The translations under genes were made by a program, and so were the position numbers. Below, piece by piece: positions 16,166 to 25,410 of a DNA stretch of 64,000 bases. The DNA is from Lachnospiraceae bacterium. Its GTDB lineage: Bacteria; Bacillota; Clostridia; Lachnospirales; Lachnospiraceae. The notes under the pieces are model-generated. The model did not search any database and had not been told where the DNA came from. It saw only the letters and a list, made by a program, of their open reading frames with translations. Each line of letters opens with the position of its first letter. Position 1 is the first letter of the stretch. The stretch is from positions 16,108-80,107 of the forward strand of contig JAAVZL010000047.1 in the NCBI GenBank assembly GCA_022791635.1. Reading direction: 5' to 3'.

Positions 16166-17017
16166 ATGGGTAAAAAATTTATTAAAGATTATGGATGTGT
16201 GGTCATTTTTTTTATAATTTGTGTCATTGCATCTATTGCAATTCCTAGATTTTTATCGTTTAATAATTTTATGATGATTATTAAGCAGGCGTCGATTCCG
16301 ATTATTGTCTGTGTCGCCATGACTATGGTTTTGATGACGGGCGGGATTGATCTGTCACTTGGCTATATGATTGGGCTGGCGTCCATTGCTTGCGGAATTT
16401 TTATCAAGTCTATGGAAATGCCGATTGCTGTGGGTATTTTGCTGACATTGCTTATTGGCGCGGCTTTTGGGCTGCTCAACGGGATCTGTATCCAGCTTTT
16501 GCACGTGCCGGCCTTTATTGCAACTCTTGGTACCGGATATATTATTTACGGCATCGCGCAGATTATCAGCAATGGAGAAACAGTGAATCATCTGCCGGAA
16601 GCCTTTTTGGCTTTGGGCAAGACGAAGATAGGTCCGTTAACTACGACGGTTCTTGTGAGCGCAGTGGTTTGTCTGATTTTCTACTATGTACTTCACAAAT
16701 CAACCTTCGGGAGAAATTTGACGGCCTTTGGCATGAATGAGGCGGCAAGCCGCCTGAGCGGAGTGAATACGGCCTTTGTAAATCTGGCTGTATATGTGAT
16801 AAGCGGCGTGCTTTCCGGCATTGTGGGAATTCTTCTGACCATTGATGTGAACTGTGCACAGCCAACAATGGGCGGAGGAAATTATACGTTTCAGGTAATT
16901 ACTGGTACGGTAATCGGCGGCGAGAATCTGTATGGAGGAAAAGGTACGATTGTCGGCGCCATATTTGGTATGCTGACCCTGAAGGTTATTGCGAATTGTA
17001 TTAAGCGAGCACTTTAA
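16166..17017 (+). CDS. Second sugar ABC permease, C-terminus lost by deletion
   Basis: A 283-residue RbsC-family permease with [15 protein letters not shown] and [24 protein letters not shown] family regions. It stops at [11 protein letters not shown], where the sister permease continues with about 35 more residues including the last membrane segment. The reading then meets the C-terminal third of a sugar ABC ATPase in another frame. The simplest explanation is one deletion running from the end of this gene into the ATPase gene; the last codons come from ATPase DNA read out of frame. Function is doubtful. It begins 39 bases after the first permease. Confidence 0.85.
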   Translation: MGKKFIKDYGCVVIFFIICVIASIAIPRFLSFNNFMMIIKQASIPIIVCVAMTMVLMTGGIDLSLGYMIGLASIACGIFIKSMEMPIAVGILLTLLIGAAFGLLNGICIQLLHVPAFIATLGTGYIIYGIAQIISNGETVNHLPEAFLALGKTKIGPLTTTVLVSAVVCLIFYYVLHKSTFGRNLTAFGMNEAASRLSGVNTAFVNLAVYVISGVLSGIVGILLTIDVNCAQPTMGGGNYTFQVITGTVIGGENLYGGKGTIVGAIFGMLTLKVIANCIKRAL

Positions 17018-17310
17018 GCGGAGGAAATCAGCAGAAGGTGGCGCTGGCAAAGTGGCTGGTAACGAATCCAAAGCTTCTGATTCTGGATGAACCTACAAGA
17101 GGCATTGATGTGAATGCAAAAGCAGAGATTTATGAGATCATCGATCGCCTGGCAGTTTCTGGAGTGGGCATTTTGATGATTTCCTCGGAGCTTCCGGAGC
17201 TGATCGGTATGAGCGATCGCATCTATGTTATGAAGCAGGGAACTATTTCAGGAGAGCTGACGGAACATCAGGAATTCCAGCAGGAGGCCATTCTTTCTTA
17301 TACAATATAG
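17005..17310 (+). pseudogene. Remnant of RbsA-type sugar ABC ATPase (C-terminal fragment only)
   Basis: About 100 codons that encode only the end of an RbsA/MglA-like ATPase. The ABC signature [15 protein letters not shown], Walker [13 protein letters not shown], and the switch-region [15 protein letters not shown] are all present and intact. Missing are the whole first ATPase domain and the Walker A of the second, roughly 400 residues. The frame has a stop at 17002-17004 and no start with a ribosome site. It directly abuts the truncated permease, so the transporter encoded here has no working motor unless an ATPase elsewhere substitutes. Confidence 0.9.
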
Positions 17311-17346
17311 ACAGCAAAAGGAAAATAAAATCCGGAGGATCAAAAG

Positions 17347-18372
17347 ATGGTGAGAACAGGCGTAACACAAAAGGATATTGCAAAAAGAACGGGATTTTCC
17401 GTAAATACCGTTTCACATGCTCTTCGTGGAATGTCTGATATATCAGATGAGACAAGGGAGTTTATTTTACAGACGGCGAAAGAAATGGGATATATTATGA
17501 ACTCGGCGGCCAGTACGCTGCGTTCGGGACAGTCCGGAATTATAGCTGTTATTATAAGCGATATTTCCAATCCACTGTTTGGAATTGAAGTAAAAGAGAT
17601 CGAAGAGCTCATGCAAAAAGAAGGCTTTTGTATCATTACTTTTAATACAAATGAGAATTCGCAGCAGGAGCGAAAGTCTTTGAATGTAGCCATCAGCAAG
17701 GGCGTGGACGGAATCCTCATCTGTCCTACCCAGGAAAATAGCGATAATATTACATTTCTCAAAAGCAGCGGAATTCCTTTTGTGGTTCTGGGGCGTAAGG
17801 TTGAGGATCCCGATGTGGATTACGTGGCCTGGGATGACGTACAGGGCGCGAGGCTTGCGACAAATTATATGCTTGAAAAAGGTTATCGGAAGATCCTGTT
17901 TATTCATGCGCCTCTCTATATTTCATCTGCCAGAGAGCGGCTGCAGGGATACAGACAGGCACTGGAGGAAAATGGAACCCCTTTTGATCCCGATTATGTG
18001 GTGGAGCTTAAGGATTTCAGCTCTTATGAGGCTCTTGAGAGGGTGCTTAAGGAGGCACCGGAATTTGATGCGGTATTTACCTTCAACGATATGATGGCTT
18101 GGACGGCAGTTGTTGTCTTAAGGACTATGGGCTATCAGGTGCCGGGGGATATGGAAGTGGTTGGATTTGATAATATTCAGTCCCGTTTTATTATGCCTTT
18201 TCCTATGGTATCGGTTCATACGCCGAAGCAGAGTATGGTCATGGAGACCTGCAAGATTCTGATTGAACGGATGAAGAACAAGGGAAGACCTGCAGGCGAG
18301 GAGGCTATCCATAAAATCATTGAAACACAGCTGTGTCTGAGTACGGATAATTTCAGAAACTATATTAATTAA
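17347..18372 (+). CDS. LacI-family transcriptional regulator
   Basis: A 341-residue repressor. Residues 6-27 form the LacI helix-turn-helix (TQKDIAKRTGFSVNTVSHALRG), followed by a hinge helix (MNSAASTLRSG) and a periplasmic-binding-like effector domain (VIISDISNPLFG; GVDGILICPTQ; VVGFDNIQ). It has a GGAGG ribosome site. It sits between the broken transporter and the catabolic genes and is the natural ligand of the CG-centred palindromes at 14031-14065, so it probably controls the whole cluster. The effector would be the sugar or an intermediate. Confidence 0.95.
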   Translation: MVRTGVTQKDIAKRTGFSVNTVSHALRGMSDISDETREFILQTAKEMGYIMNSAASTLRSGQSGIIAVIISDISNPLFGIEVKEIEELMQKEGFCIITFNTNENSQQERKSLNVAISKGVDGILICPTQENSDNITFLKSSGIPFVVLGRKVEDPDVDYVAWDDVQGARLATNYMLEKGYRKILFIHAPLYISSARERLQGYRQALEENGTPFDPDYVVELKDFSSYEALERVLKEAPEFDAVFTFNDMMAWTAVVVLRTMGYQVPGDMEVVGFDNIQSRFIMPFPMVSVHTPKQSMVMETCKILIERMKNKGRPAGEEAIHKIIETQLCLSTDNFRNYIN

Positions 18373-18394
18373 AACTACTATTTTGGAGGGACAT

Positions 18395-19804
18395 ATGAGC
18401 AAGATGACATTTGCACTTTATTTTGCAAACAGAGGATTTTTTCCTGCGGAGGCAATTGGCGCGGCAAGAGCAGAGATGGAAGAGGTTGTTTCCTCTTTGG
18501 GCTTTGGATACATAGAGATGGAAGCTTCTCTTACCAGGTTTGGGGCAGTGGAGACCCAGGAGGAGGGCTATCAGTACGCGAAATTCTTAAAGGAGCATGA
18601 AGGTGAGTATGACGGAGTGATTATGTGCCTTCCCAACTTTGGAGATGAGAACGGGGCCTTGAAAGCCATGCATGACTGCAAAGTGCCTATTTTGCTGCAG
18701 GCCTATCCGGACGAGATAGGGGCGATGGATTTCAATCATAGACGAGACGCATTCTGCGGAAAAATTTCCATTGCGGACACCTTCCGGCAGGCGGGGATCA
18801 AATTTACGGTATTTCCGCCTCATACCTGTAAGCCCTCTTCCGATGCGTTTCGCGGTCAGCTGGTGAAGTTTGCCCAGGTTTGTGCCGTTGTAAACAGAAT
18901 GAGAGACTTTAATATAGGAGCTTTCGGAGCCAGAACTACGGCCTTTAAGACGGTTCGGTGCGACGAGCTGGCTCTTCAGGCCAATGATATTAACTGCGAG
19001 ACCATTGATATGTACCAGATTTGCCGGCGCATAAAAGAGGTTGATCGCAGCTCCGAGGAATTTAAAGCGGCTTATGAGAAGGTCGTAAACGCGTGTGATA
19101 CCTCAAATATGCCGGAAGGCACCGTAGAGGCTCAGGCGGCGCTTTACGTTACCTTAAAGGGACTTTTCAGGGAATTTCATCTGGGAGCGGCAGCCATTCG
19201 CTGTTGGCCGGATCTTCAGGATGAATTCCGTATTACTCCCTGTATGGTGATGGGGCTGCTTCATGAGGAGCATATGCCGGTAGCCTGTGAGATGGATGTG
19301 TGCAATGCGCTTGCTATGGCCATGCTCAATGCGGCTGCGGATTTGCCTCCTATCTGCATGGATTGGAACAATAACTATTCGGAAGAGGCGGATGAGTGTA
19401 TTTTGTTCCACTGCGGTTCTATTCCGGAAAGTCAGCTGATGGAGAAAGGAACGGTAATTTCCCATAAAATGCTGGATAAAGGGAAGGAAGAACTGGGCGG
19501 TGTAGCCTGGGGCTGTAAGCAGGTTCGCGTAAAGCCAAGCGTTATGACCTACATGAGCGCCAAGACAGAGAACGGAAAGCTGACCTTCTACGTGGGCAAG
19601 GGTGAGATAAAGGATACGGAGATAGAGAAGGAATTCTTCGGATGTCCCGCCGTGATTCGGATTCCGGAACTTCAGAAGCTTCTGTTTAGCATCTGTAAGA
19701 AGGGTTATCGCCATCACGTAAGCATGGTACGTGCGGATGTGGAGGATGTGCTCCGGGAAGCCATTACAACCTATCTTGGTTATGAAATAGACGAGATGTT
19801 TTAA
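18395..19804 (+). CDS. L-fucose/L-arabinose isomerase-like protein
   Basis: A 469-residue protein related to the FucI/AraA-like sugar isomerases and short proteins of that superfamily. Family-like parts are GVIMCLPNFGDENGALKA near residue 75, the central FGARTTAFKTVRCDE near residue 180, and CEMDVCNALAMAMLNAAA near residue 300, where metal-binding Glu/Asp usually lie. AGGG precedes the ATG at 18395. In this operon it would interconvert an aldose and ketose before or after the radical enzyme step. Several such proteins lack isomerase activity or have other substrates, so the substrate is left open. Confidence 0.8.
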   Translation: MSKMTFALYFANRGFFPAEAIGAARAEMEEVVSSLGFGYIEMEASLTRFGAVETQEEGYQYAKFLKEHEGEYDGVIMCLPNFGDENGALKAMHDCKVPILLQAYPDEIGAMDFNHRRDAFCGKISIADTFRQAGIKFTVFPPHTCKPSSDAFRGQLVKFAQVCAVVNRMRDFNIGAFGARTTAFKTVRCDELALQANDINCETIDMYQICRRIKEVDRSSEEFKAAYEKVVNACDTSNMPEGTVEAQAALYVTLKGLFREFHLGAAAIRCWPDLQDEFRITPCMVMGLLHEEHMPVACEMDVCNALAMAMLNAAADLPPICMDWNNNYSEEADECILFHCGSIPESQLMEKGTVISHKMLDKGKEELGGVAWGCKQVRVKPSVMTYMSAKTENGKLTFYVGKGEIKDTEIEKEFFGCPAVIRIPELQKLLFSICKKGYRHHVSMVRADVEDVLREAITTYLGYEIDEMF

Positions 19805-19892
19805 GAGGATCCATGGGTCCTTCCACAGAGAAACGAAAGGACCTGTGTAAAATTTTCCGGAAAAAATTATGAGCTGAAGGATTTGTAAGGCT

Positions 19893-20744
19893 ATGAGCAA
19901 AACGGGAACCATTTTTGATATCAAACAGCTGGCTGCTTTTGACGGACCGGGAATCCGGACGACGGTGTTTATGAAGGGCTGCCCTCTGCGTTGCAAATGG
20001 TGCCACAATCCGGAGGGCCTCTCCTTTTCTCCGCAGCTGATGGTGAGCACACAGGGCTGTACCGGCTGCGGGCGCTGTAAGGAGGCGTGTCCCAGCCCTG
20101 AGCGCTGTACTGCCTGCGGAAGGTGTGTCATTGCCTGTCCGCTGCGTTTGCGCAAGATTTGCGGGACGGAGTATACGGCAGAGGCTCTGGCGGGAAAGCT
20201 CCGGAGGGATGAGCGAATCTTTCGGATGAACGGAGGAGGGGTAACCTTATCAGGCGGAGAACCTACGGCGCAGCCGGAGTTCGTGCTGGAGCTTTTGGAA
20301 CGGCTGGAAGGGATACATCGGGCGATAGAAACCTGCGGCTATTGTTCTTCGGATATTTTTGATGAAATTTTAAAAAGATTGGATTACGTAATCATGGATA
20401 TTAAGCTGGCGGATCCAAAGAAGCATCAATATTGGACGGGAAAGAGCAATGAGAAGATTCTGGCGAATCTGGAGCAGCTTAAGCGTTCCCAAAAGCCTTT
20501 CACAGCTCGAATTCCCTTGATACCGGGAGTAAATGATACGGGAGAAAATCTGAGGATGACGGCAGGGATGCTGCAGAATACGGATAGTCTTAATCGCCTG
20601 GAGCTGCTTCCCTATCATAAGACTGCCGGAGCAAAATATAGCATGGTGAATCTGGAGTATACTCCCGGATTTGATGAAAATCGGGAAGTGAATGCGGCAG
20701 TGGAAATTTTTGAGCGCTTTGAAATACCGGTCAAGGTTTTGTAG
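19893..20744 (+). CDS. Glycyl radical enzyme activating protein (radical SAM)
   Basis: A 283-residue radical SAM enzyme that generates the glycyl radical on its partner using S-adenosylmethionine. It shows the GRE-activase motif MKGCPLRCKWCHNPEG (CxxxCxxC with the following WCHNPE), then a ferredoxin-like insert with two cysteine clusters (CTGCGRCKEACP and CTACGRCVIACP) for auxiliary iron-sulfur centres, and the GGGVTLSGGEP loop. That insert is typical of activases of non-PFL glycyl radical enzymes. It ends nine bases before the glycyl radical enzyme gene, its evident substrate. Confidence 0.95.
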   Translation: MSKTGTIFDIKQLAAFDGPGIRTTVFMKGCPLRCKWCHNPEGLSFSPQLMVSTQGCTGCGRCKEACPSPERCTACGRCVIACPLRLRKICGTEYTAEALAGKLRRDERIFRMNGGGVTLSGGEPTAQPEFVLELLERLEGIHRAIETCGYCSSDIFDEILKRLDYVIMDIKLADPKKHQYWTGKSNEKILANLEQLKRSQKPFTARIPLIPGVNDTGENLRMTAGMLQNTDSLNRLELLPYHKTAGAKYSMVNLEYTPGFDENREVNAAVEIFERFEIPVKVL

Positions 20745-20753
20745 GAGGGGAAT

Positions 20754-22826
20754 ATGACAGAGAAGATAGAGCAAATGCTTACTTACTATGTGAAGAACAG
20801 AGAGCATCATAAATTTAGAAAAGCGCCGGAGGATAAATACCGCTTTGCGGTGAACTATGAGAGAGATGAGCTAAGTGCTCCGGAGAGAACCGTGAGAAGG
20901 CTTAAGGATATGCTTGAGGAGGAGACTCCGGTAGTCATCCCTGGTGAATCCATTGCTTTTTTGCGGACAGTAGTGACCGTGCCGGAGATTTATACGGCAG
21001 AAGAATTTGAGGAGCTTTCCAAGAAGCATTATATTCATGAGCAGGGAAAGGTATGCAATATCTCTCCGGATTATATGCAGCTTCTTTCCTGCGGATTTGA
21101 TGAAAAGAAACGGGAGATCCGGGAGAAAATTGCAGAATTTGAGAAAGCCGGGAAAATCGAAAAGGTGACCTATGAAAAGAGTCTTCTGGACACCCTTGAG
21201 GTGATAGAAGCCTTTACGGAGCGTTATGCCTTAGAGGCTGAGAGAGTGGGGAATGAAGAGGTGGCAAAGCTTCTTCGGAAGGTTCCCTATAAGAAGCCGG
21301 AAACCTTTTTGGAGGCGCTGCAGTTTTTGCGTATTGTGCATTACTGCCTGTGGTGCAGCTTTAATTATCACAATACCTTAGGGCGCTTTGATCAGTATAT
21401 GTATCCTTTCTATGGGAAGGATTTGAAGGAAGGGCGTCTTACAAAAGAGTCTGCCCTGGAGCTGGTGGAGGAGTTTTTCCTTTGTCTTAACAAGGACAGT
21501 GATTTATATACGGGCATGCAGCAGGGAGATAACGGACAGAGCATGGTACTGGGAGGTCTGAATCCAGACGGAACCGAGAGCTATAATGAGCTGTCGGATA
21601 TCTGCCTTCAGGCCAGTCTGGAATTGAAGCTGATTGATCCGAAGATCAATTTGCGCGTAAATAAAAATACGCCCCTTTCTATGTATGTGAGAGGAACAGA
21701 GCTTACAAAGCAGGGACTTGGCTTCCCTCAGTATTCCAATGATGATATCGTAGTAAAAGCGCTCCTTAACTGGGGATATGAGGAAAAGGATGCGTATAAT
21801 TATGCCATGGCGGCCTGCTGGGAGTTTATTATTCCCGGCTGTGGGATGGATATTCCGAATATCAACGGTCTGTCCTTCCCGGCCTGTGTGATTGCGTCCG
21901 TAAACCGGCTGCCTGAGTTTGATACCTTTGAGGATGTGATGGCCGATGTAAAGAAGAATATTTATGCTGAGGCAAAGCGGTTAAGGGACAGTGTGTCTTC
22001 CGTATATATGGAGCCGGCTCCCTTGCTCAGCATGCTGATGAATGGCTGTGTGGAAAGAGGAACTGACATTAGCCAGGGCAATAAATATAATAATTTCGGA
22101 TTTCACGGAACCGGCATAGCCATTGCGGTGGATTCTCTGGCCAGTGTACGCAAGTATATCTATGAGGAGAAGAGTATTTCGAAAGAAACACTTCTGGAAG
22201 CACTGGAAAAGGATTTTAAGGGATATGAGGAATTGGCCAATAAGCTTCGCTATGAAGGCCCCAAGATGGGAAATGACGAGGACGAGGTGGATGAGCTTGC
22301 AACCATTCTTTTGGATTGGTTTGCGGATTCCATGGAGGGCTACAAAAATGAGCGGGGCGGAATTTACCGCGTTGGAACGGGTTCTGCCATGTATTATATC
22401 TGGCAGTCCAGGGATGAGCAGGCCACACCCGACGGAAGGCACCGGGGCGAACAGTTTGCAGCGAATTACAGCCCCAGTATTTTTACCAGACTGGATGGTC
22501 CCATTTCCATTGTGAAGTCCTTTACCAAGCAGAATCTGACGCGGGTATCAAATGGCGGACCTCTGACCATTGAGCTGTCTGATACCATGTTCCGAAATGA
22601 GGAAAGTGTGGAGAAGACGGCACAGTTTGTCAAGACCTTTGTAGATTTGGGCGGTCATCAGATGCAAATTAATGCGGTGAACCGGGAACAAATGCTGGAC
22701 GCCAAAAAGCATCCTGAAAATCACCGGAATCTGATTGTGCGCGTATGGGGATGGAGCGGATATTTTGTGGAGCTGGATGAGTGCTACCAGGATCATATTA
22801 TCAAGCGGATGGAGCTTGTAGTGTAA
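20754..22826 (+). CDS. Glycyl radical enzyme of unassigned substrate (PFL-like family)
   Basis: A 690-residue enzyme, shorter than typical PFL-like dehydratases (about 780-850). The thiyl-radical cysteine is Cys355 in AACWEF, followed by Glu357; this Cys-x-Glu arrangement is that of GRE eliminases and dehydratases rather than pyruvate formate-lyase, which has two adjacent cysteines. The glycyl radical site is Gly666 in RVWGWSGYF near the C-terminus. Neighbours (FucI-like isomerase, FGGY kinase, class II aldolase, sugar transporter) point to C-O cleavage of a sugar, polyol or anhydro-sugar. E. coli YbiW and PflD, which open anhydrohexitol phosphates and feed an aldolase, offer a model. The exact substrate cannot be read from sequence. 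Confidence 0.9.
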   Translation: MTEKIEQMLTYYVKNREHHKFRKAPEDKYRFAVNYERDELSAPERTVRRLKDMLEEETPVVIPGESIAFLRTVVTVPEIYTAEEFEELSKKHYIHEQGKVCNISPDYMQLLSCGFDEKKREIREKIAEFEKAGKIEKVTYEKSLLDTLEVIEAFTERYALEAERVGNEEVAKLLRKVPYKKPETFLEALQFLRIVHYCLWCSFNYHNTLGRFDQYMYPFYGKDLKEGRLTKESALELVEEFFLCLNKDSDLYTGMQQGDNGQSMVLGGLNPDGTESYNELSDICLQASLELKLIDPKINLRVNKNTPLSMYVRGTELTKQGLGFPQYSNDDIVVKALLNWGYEEKDAYNYAMAACWEFIIPGCGMDIPNINGLSFPACVIASVNRLPEFDTFEDVMADVKKNIYAEAKRLRDSVSSVYMEPAPLLSMLMNGCVERGTDISQGNKYNNFGFHGTGIAIAVDSLASVRKYIYEEKSISKETLLEALEKDFKGYEELANKLRYEGPKMGNDEDEVDELATILLDWFADSMEGYKNERGGIYRVGTGSAMYYIWQSRDEQATPDGRHRGEQFAANYSPSIFTRLDGPISIVKSFTKQNLTRVSNGGPLTIELSDTMFRNEESVEKTAQFVKTFVDLGGHQMQINAVNREQMLDAKKHPENHRNLIVRVWGWSGYFVELDECYQDHIIKRMELVV

Positions 22827-22857
22827 TTCCGATAGGATTGCGAAAGGAGAAGCTATT

Positions 22858-24360
22858 GTGGCGATTGCAGGTGTAGATGTGGGAACTACAGGCTGTAAGT
22901 GTACGGTTTGTGATTTAAATGGAACTGTTTTGAGTCAGAGCTATCGGGAATACGAGACTCTGAATACGAAAAACGGATGGGAGCTGAATGCCTGGGAGGT
23001 CTGGCAGAATATCAAAAAGGTGATTCGGGAGGCAGCCTCCGGACAGGAAGCCATTCAGGCAATAGGCGTAACCTCTTTTGGTGAGACTCCGATTTTGCTG
23101 GGGGAGGATTATAAACCCCTGATGAATTCTCTGACCTATCTGGATCCCAGAGGGGAAGAGGAATGCCAGAAGATTATCGATCATTTTGGAGTCGAGTATT
23201 TGTTCCGGATTACCGGCTTAAGGGCCCATCCCATGTACAGTATTTCTAAGCTTATGTGGCTTGCAGAGCATAAAAGGGAAGTTCTGGAGAAGACGGTTCA
23301 TATCTGCATGTTTGGAGACTACATTACTTATATGCTTACAGGCATCTTTCAGATCGATTATTCTCTGGCCAGCCGTACGATGGCGTTTGATTATCGAAAG
23401 CTTAACTGGGCAGAGGATATTCTGGCATTTGCCGGTTTGGACAGCTCCAAAATGTCAAAGCCGGTGCCCATTGGAACGAAGGTGGGATATGTAACTGCCG
23501 AGGTTGCGGAGGAGCTTGGGCTTTCCGTCTCTACGATGGTGGTGACCGGCTGTCAGGATCAGATGGCGGCTGCGATAGGAACAGGCTGTCTTAAAAAGGG
23601 AATGGCGGTGGATGGCACTGGTACTGTGGAATGTATCACTCCCGTATTTGAAGAGCCGGAGAACTTAAATGTGATGCTGGAAAACTGCTTTGCAATGATT
23701 CCTTTTATAAAGCCGGGAACTTATGTAACCTATGCATTTTCCTTTAACGGGGGTTCTCTGTTAAAATGGTATCGCGATAATCTGGCGTCTCTGGAGGCAA
23801 AGCTTTATAAGGAACAGGGAATCAGCGCCTATGAGGGCTTTAATGCGAAGGTTTCAACCGATGCTCCGTCAGGCTTACTGGTGCTGCCTTATCTGTCCGG
23901 GGCAGCTACGCCTTATATGGATCCGGATGCCAAGGGAGCTATTTTGGGATTACGGGACAGTACTACCTCGATTGACATTTACCAGGGACTGATGGAGGGT
24001 GTGACCTATGAGATGAGGCTGAATATGGAGTGCCTGGAGGCGGCCGGTATTCGGATAGACGCCCTTTACGCTACCGGAGGAGGAGCACAGTCTCCGGTAT
24101 GGCTGCAGATGAAGGCCGATATTTTGAATACGAGAATTGTGACGCTTGGAAATGCGCAGTCCAGTACTCTGGGCTGTATCATGATGTCAGGCGTGGCATG
24201 TGGAGTCTATGAAAGTCTTTCGGAAGCGGCAAAGATATTTGTAAAGCCAGAGAAGGAATATATCCCGAATCCAGAGAAGCATGAGCTTTATATGAAATAC
24301 TATAAAAAATATAAAAAAATGTATCGGGCTGTAAGAGAAGTTTTAAGAGATGAGGACTGA
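22858..24360 (+). CDS. FGGY-family carbohydrate kinase
   Basis: A 500-residue sugar kinase of the xylulokinase/gluconokinase type. The start is GTG at 22858 after AAAGGAG. The N-terminal phosphate loop GVDVGTTGCKCTVCD, central GCQDQMAAAIGTG near residue 230, and C-terminal ATGGGAQSPVWLQMKADI near residue 405 define the family's two actin-like domains. It should phosphorylate a ketose or polyol in the cytoplasm so that the next gene product, an aldolase, can split it. It lies 31 bases after the glycyl radical enzyme. Confidence 0.93.
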   Translation: MAIAGVDVGTTGCKCTVCDLNGTVLSQSYREYETLNTKNGWELNAWEVWQNIKKVIREAASGQEAIQAIGVTSFGETPILLGEDYKPLMNSLTYLDPRGEEECQKIIDHFGVEYLFRITGLRAHPMYSISKLMWLAEHKREVLEKTVHICMFGDYITYMLTGIFQIDYSLASRTMAFDYRKLNWAEDILAFAGLDSSKMSKPVPIGTKVGYVTAEVAEELGLSVSTMVVTGCQDQMAAAIGTGCLKKGMAVDGTGTVECITPVFEEPENLNVMLENCFAMIPFIKPGTYVTYAFSFNGGSLLKWYRDNLASLEAKLYKEQGISAYEGFNAKVSTDAPSGLLVLPYLSGAATPYMDPDAKGAILGLRDSTTSIDIYQGLMEGVTYEMRLNMECLEAAGIRIDALYATGGGAQSPVWLQMKADILNTRIVTLGNAQSSTLGCIMMSGVACGVYESLSEAAKIFVKPEKEYIPNPEKHELYMKYYKKYKKMYRAVREVLRDED

Positions 24361-24381
24361 TAGGCCCGGGAAGGAGAAAAT

Positions 24382-25285
24382 ATGAACACAAAGGAAGCAG
24401 TGCAAAAGGCGAGAAGCATCGGAAAATGCATTCCGGCGTTTAATATCCCCCATATTCCTATGGTGAAGCCTGTCGCTTTGGCGATTGCGGACGAAAACAG
24501 TGTGGCTATGATTCAGGTAGCAAGGGTGGAGTGGGAGAAAATGAACTCTCAAAGCCCTGGAGCGTGTTGCCGAGGAATATGAAAAATATCAGGTGCCTGG
24601 TCATACCCTGCTTCACCTGGATCATATTCCGGTCATTGATGAAGACTATAAGAAGGTAGACTACGTGGAGCTGGTGGCGCGCGCCCTGAAAGCAGGGTAC
24701 CAGTCGGTAATGATAGACAGTTCTCGTCTGTCCCTGGAAGAGAATATAAAGGTAACTGCAGAGATTTCGGCGATGGCGCATGAAGCGGGGGTTCCCTGTG
24801 AGGCTGAGCTTGGTGCGGTAATGGGTCATGAAAGCGGCGAGATGCCGCCTTATGAAGAGATTTTTGCAAAGAAAATGGGCTTTACAAAGCTGGAGGAGGC
24901 AAAAAGATTTGCGCTTGAAAGTAAGTGTGATTGGCTCTCGGTGGCTGTCGGAAACATTCACGGACAGGTCGCAGAGGCAGTGCGCAATCAGAAAAAACCG
25001 GCGGCCCGGCTGGATGTGGAGCATATCGGGGCGCTGTATCAGGCGGCCGGGATTCCTCTGGTGCTTCACGGCGGAAGCGGCGTTCAGCATGAATGTCTGT
25101 TAGAGGCTGTAAAGGCAGGAATTGCCAAGATTAATGTGGGAACAGAGATGCGCCAGGCCTATGAATTTGCTCTTCAGGAAAAGGAAGGCGATATTGCATA
25201 TGCACAGGATAAGGTATATCACAAGGTGCGGGAGTATATTGCCGGATATTTGTATAATTCGGATCTGGCGAATGAACTGAAATAA
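24382..25285 (+). pseudogene. Class II (FbaA/KbaY-like) aldolase, frameshifted
   Basis: The frame starting at 24382 encodes the aldolase N-terminus (AFNIPHIPMVKPVALAIAD... VARVEWEKM). Homology then jumps to the next frame at about 24540-24550 (LKALERVAEEYEKYQ) and continues to 25285. The second part has the catalytic and zinc-site regions HLDHIPVID, EAELGAVMGHESGE and LVLHGGSG, then KINVGTEMRQAYEFAL. Joined, the product would be about 300 residues, normal for the family. A single indel therefore splits the gene. It is either a real inactivating mutation, consistent with the decay around it, or a sequencing error. Confidence 0.85.
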
Positions 25286-25306
25286 AAGGCTCCTTTGAAA
25301 GCTTAT

Positions 25307-25410
25307 AAAAAACCTCTTTTTGGAAATCCTGTAATTAAAGTATTGCTTGGCCATACTGGAATTCACATTTAGGCCAAACGATAGACAGGAGTTTCAAAAG
25401 GAGGTTTTTT
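25307..25410. other. Long hairpin that encloses a start-site ribosome sequence
   Basis: Arms 25307-25332 and 25385-25410 pair over 26 bases with about four mismatches, and a TTGGCC/GGCCAA pair lies inside. The right arm contains AAGGAGG just before the ATG at 25411, so the ribosome site of the dead amidohydrolase gene would be hidden in the stem. No T-run follows in the + direction beyond the arm itself. Confidence 0.6.
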
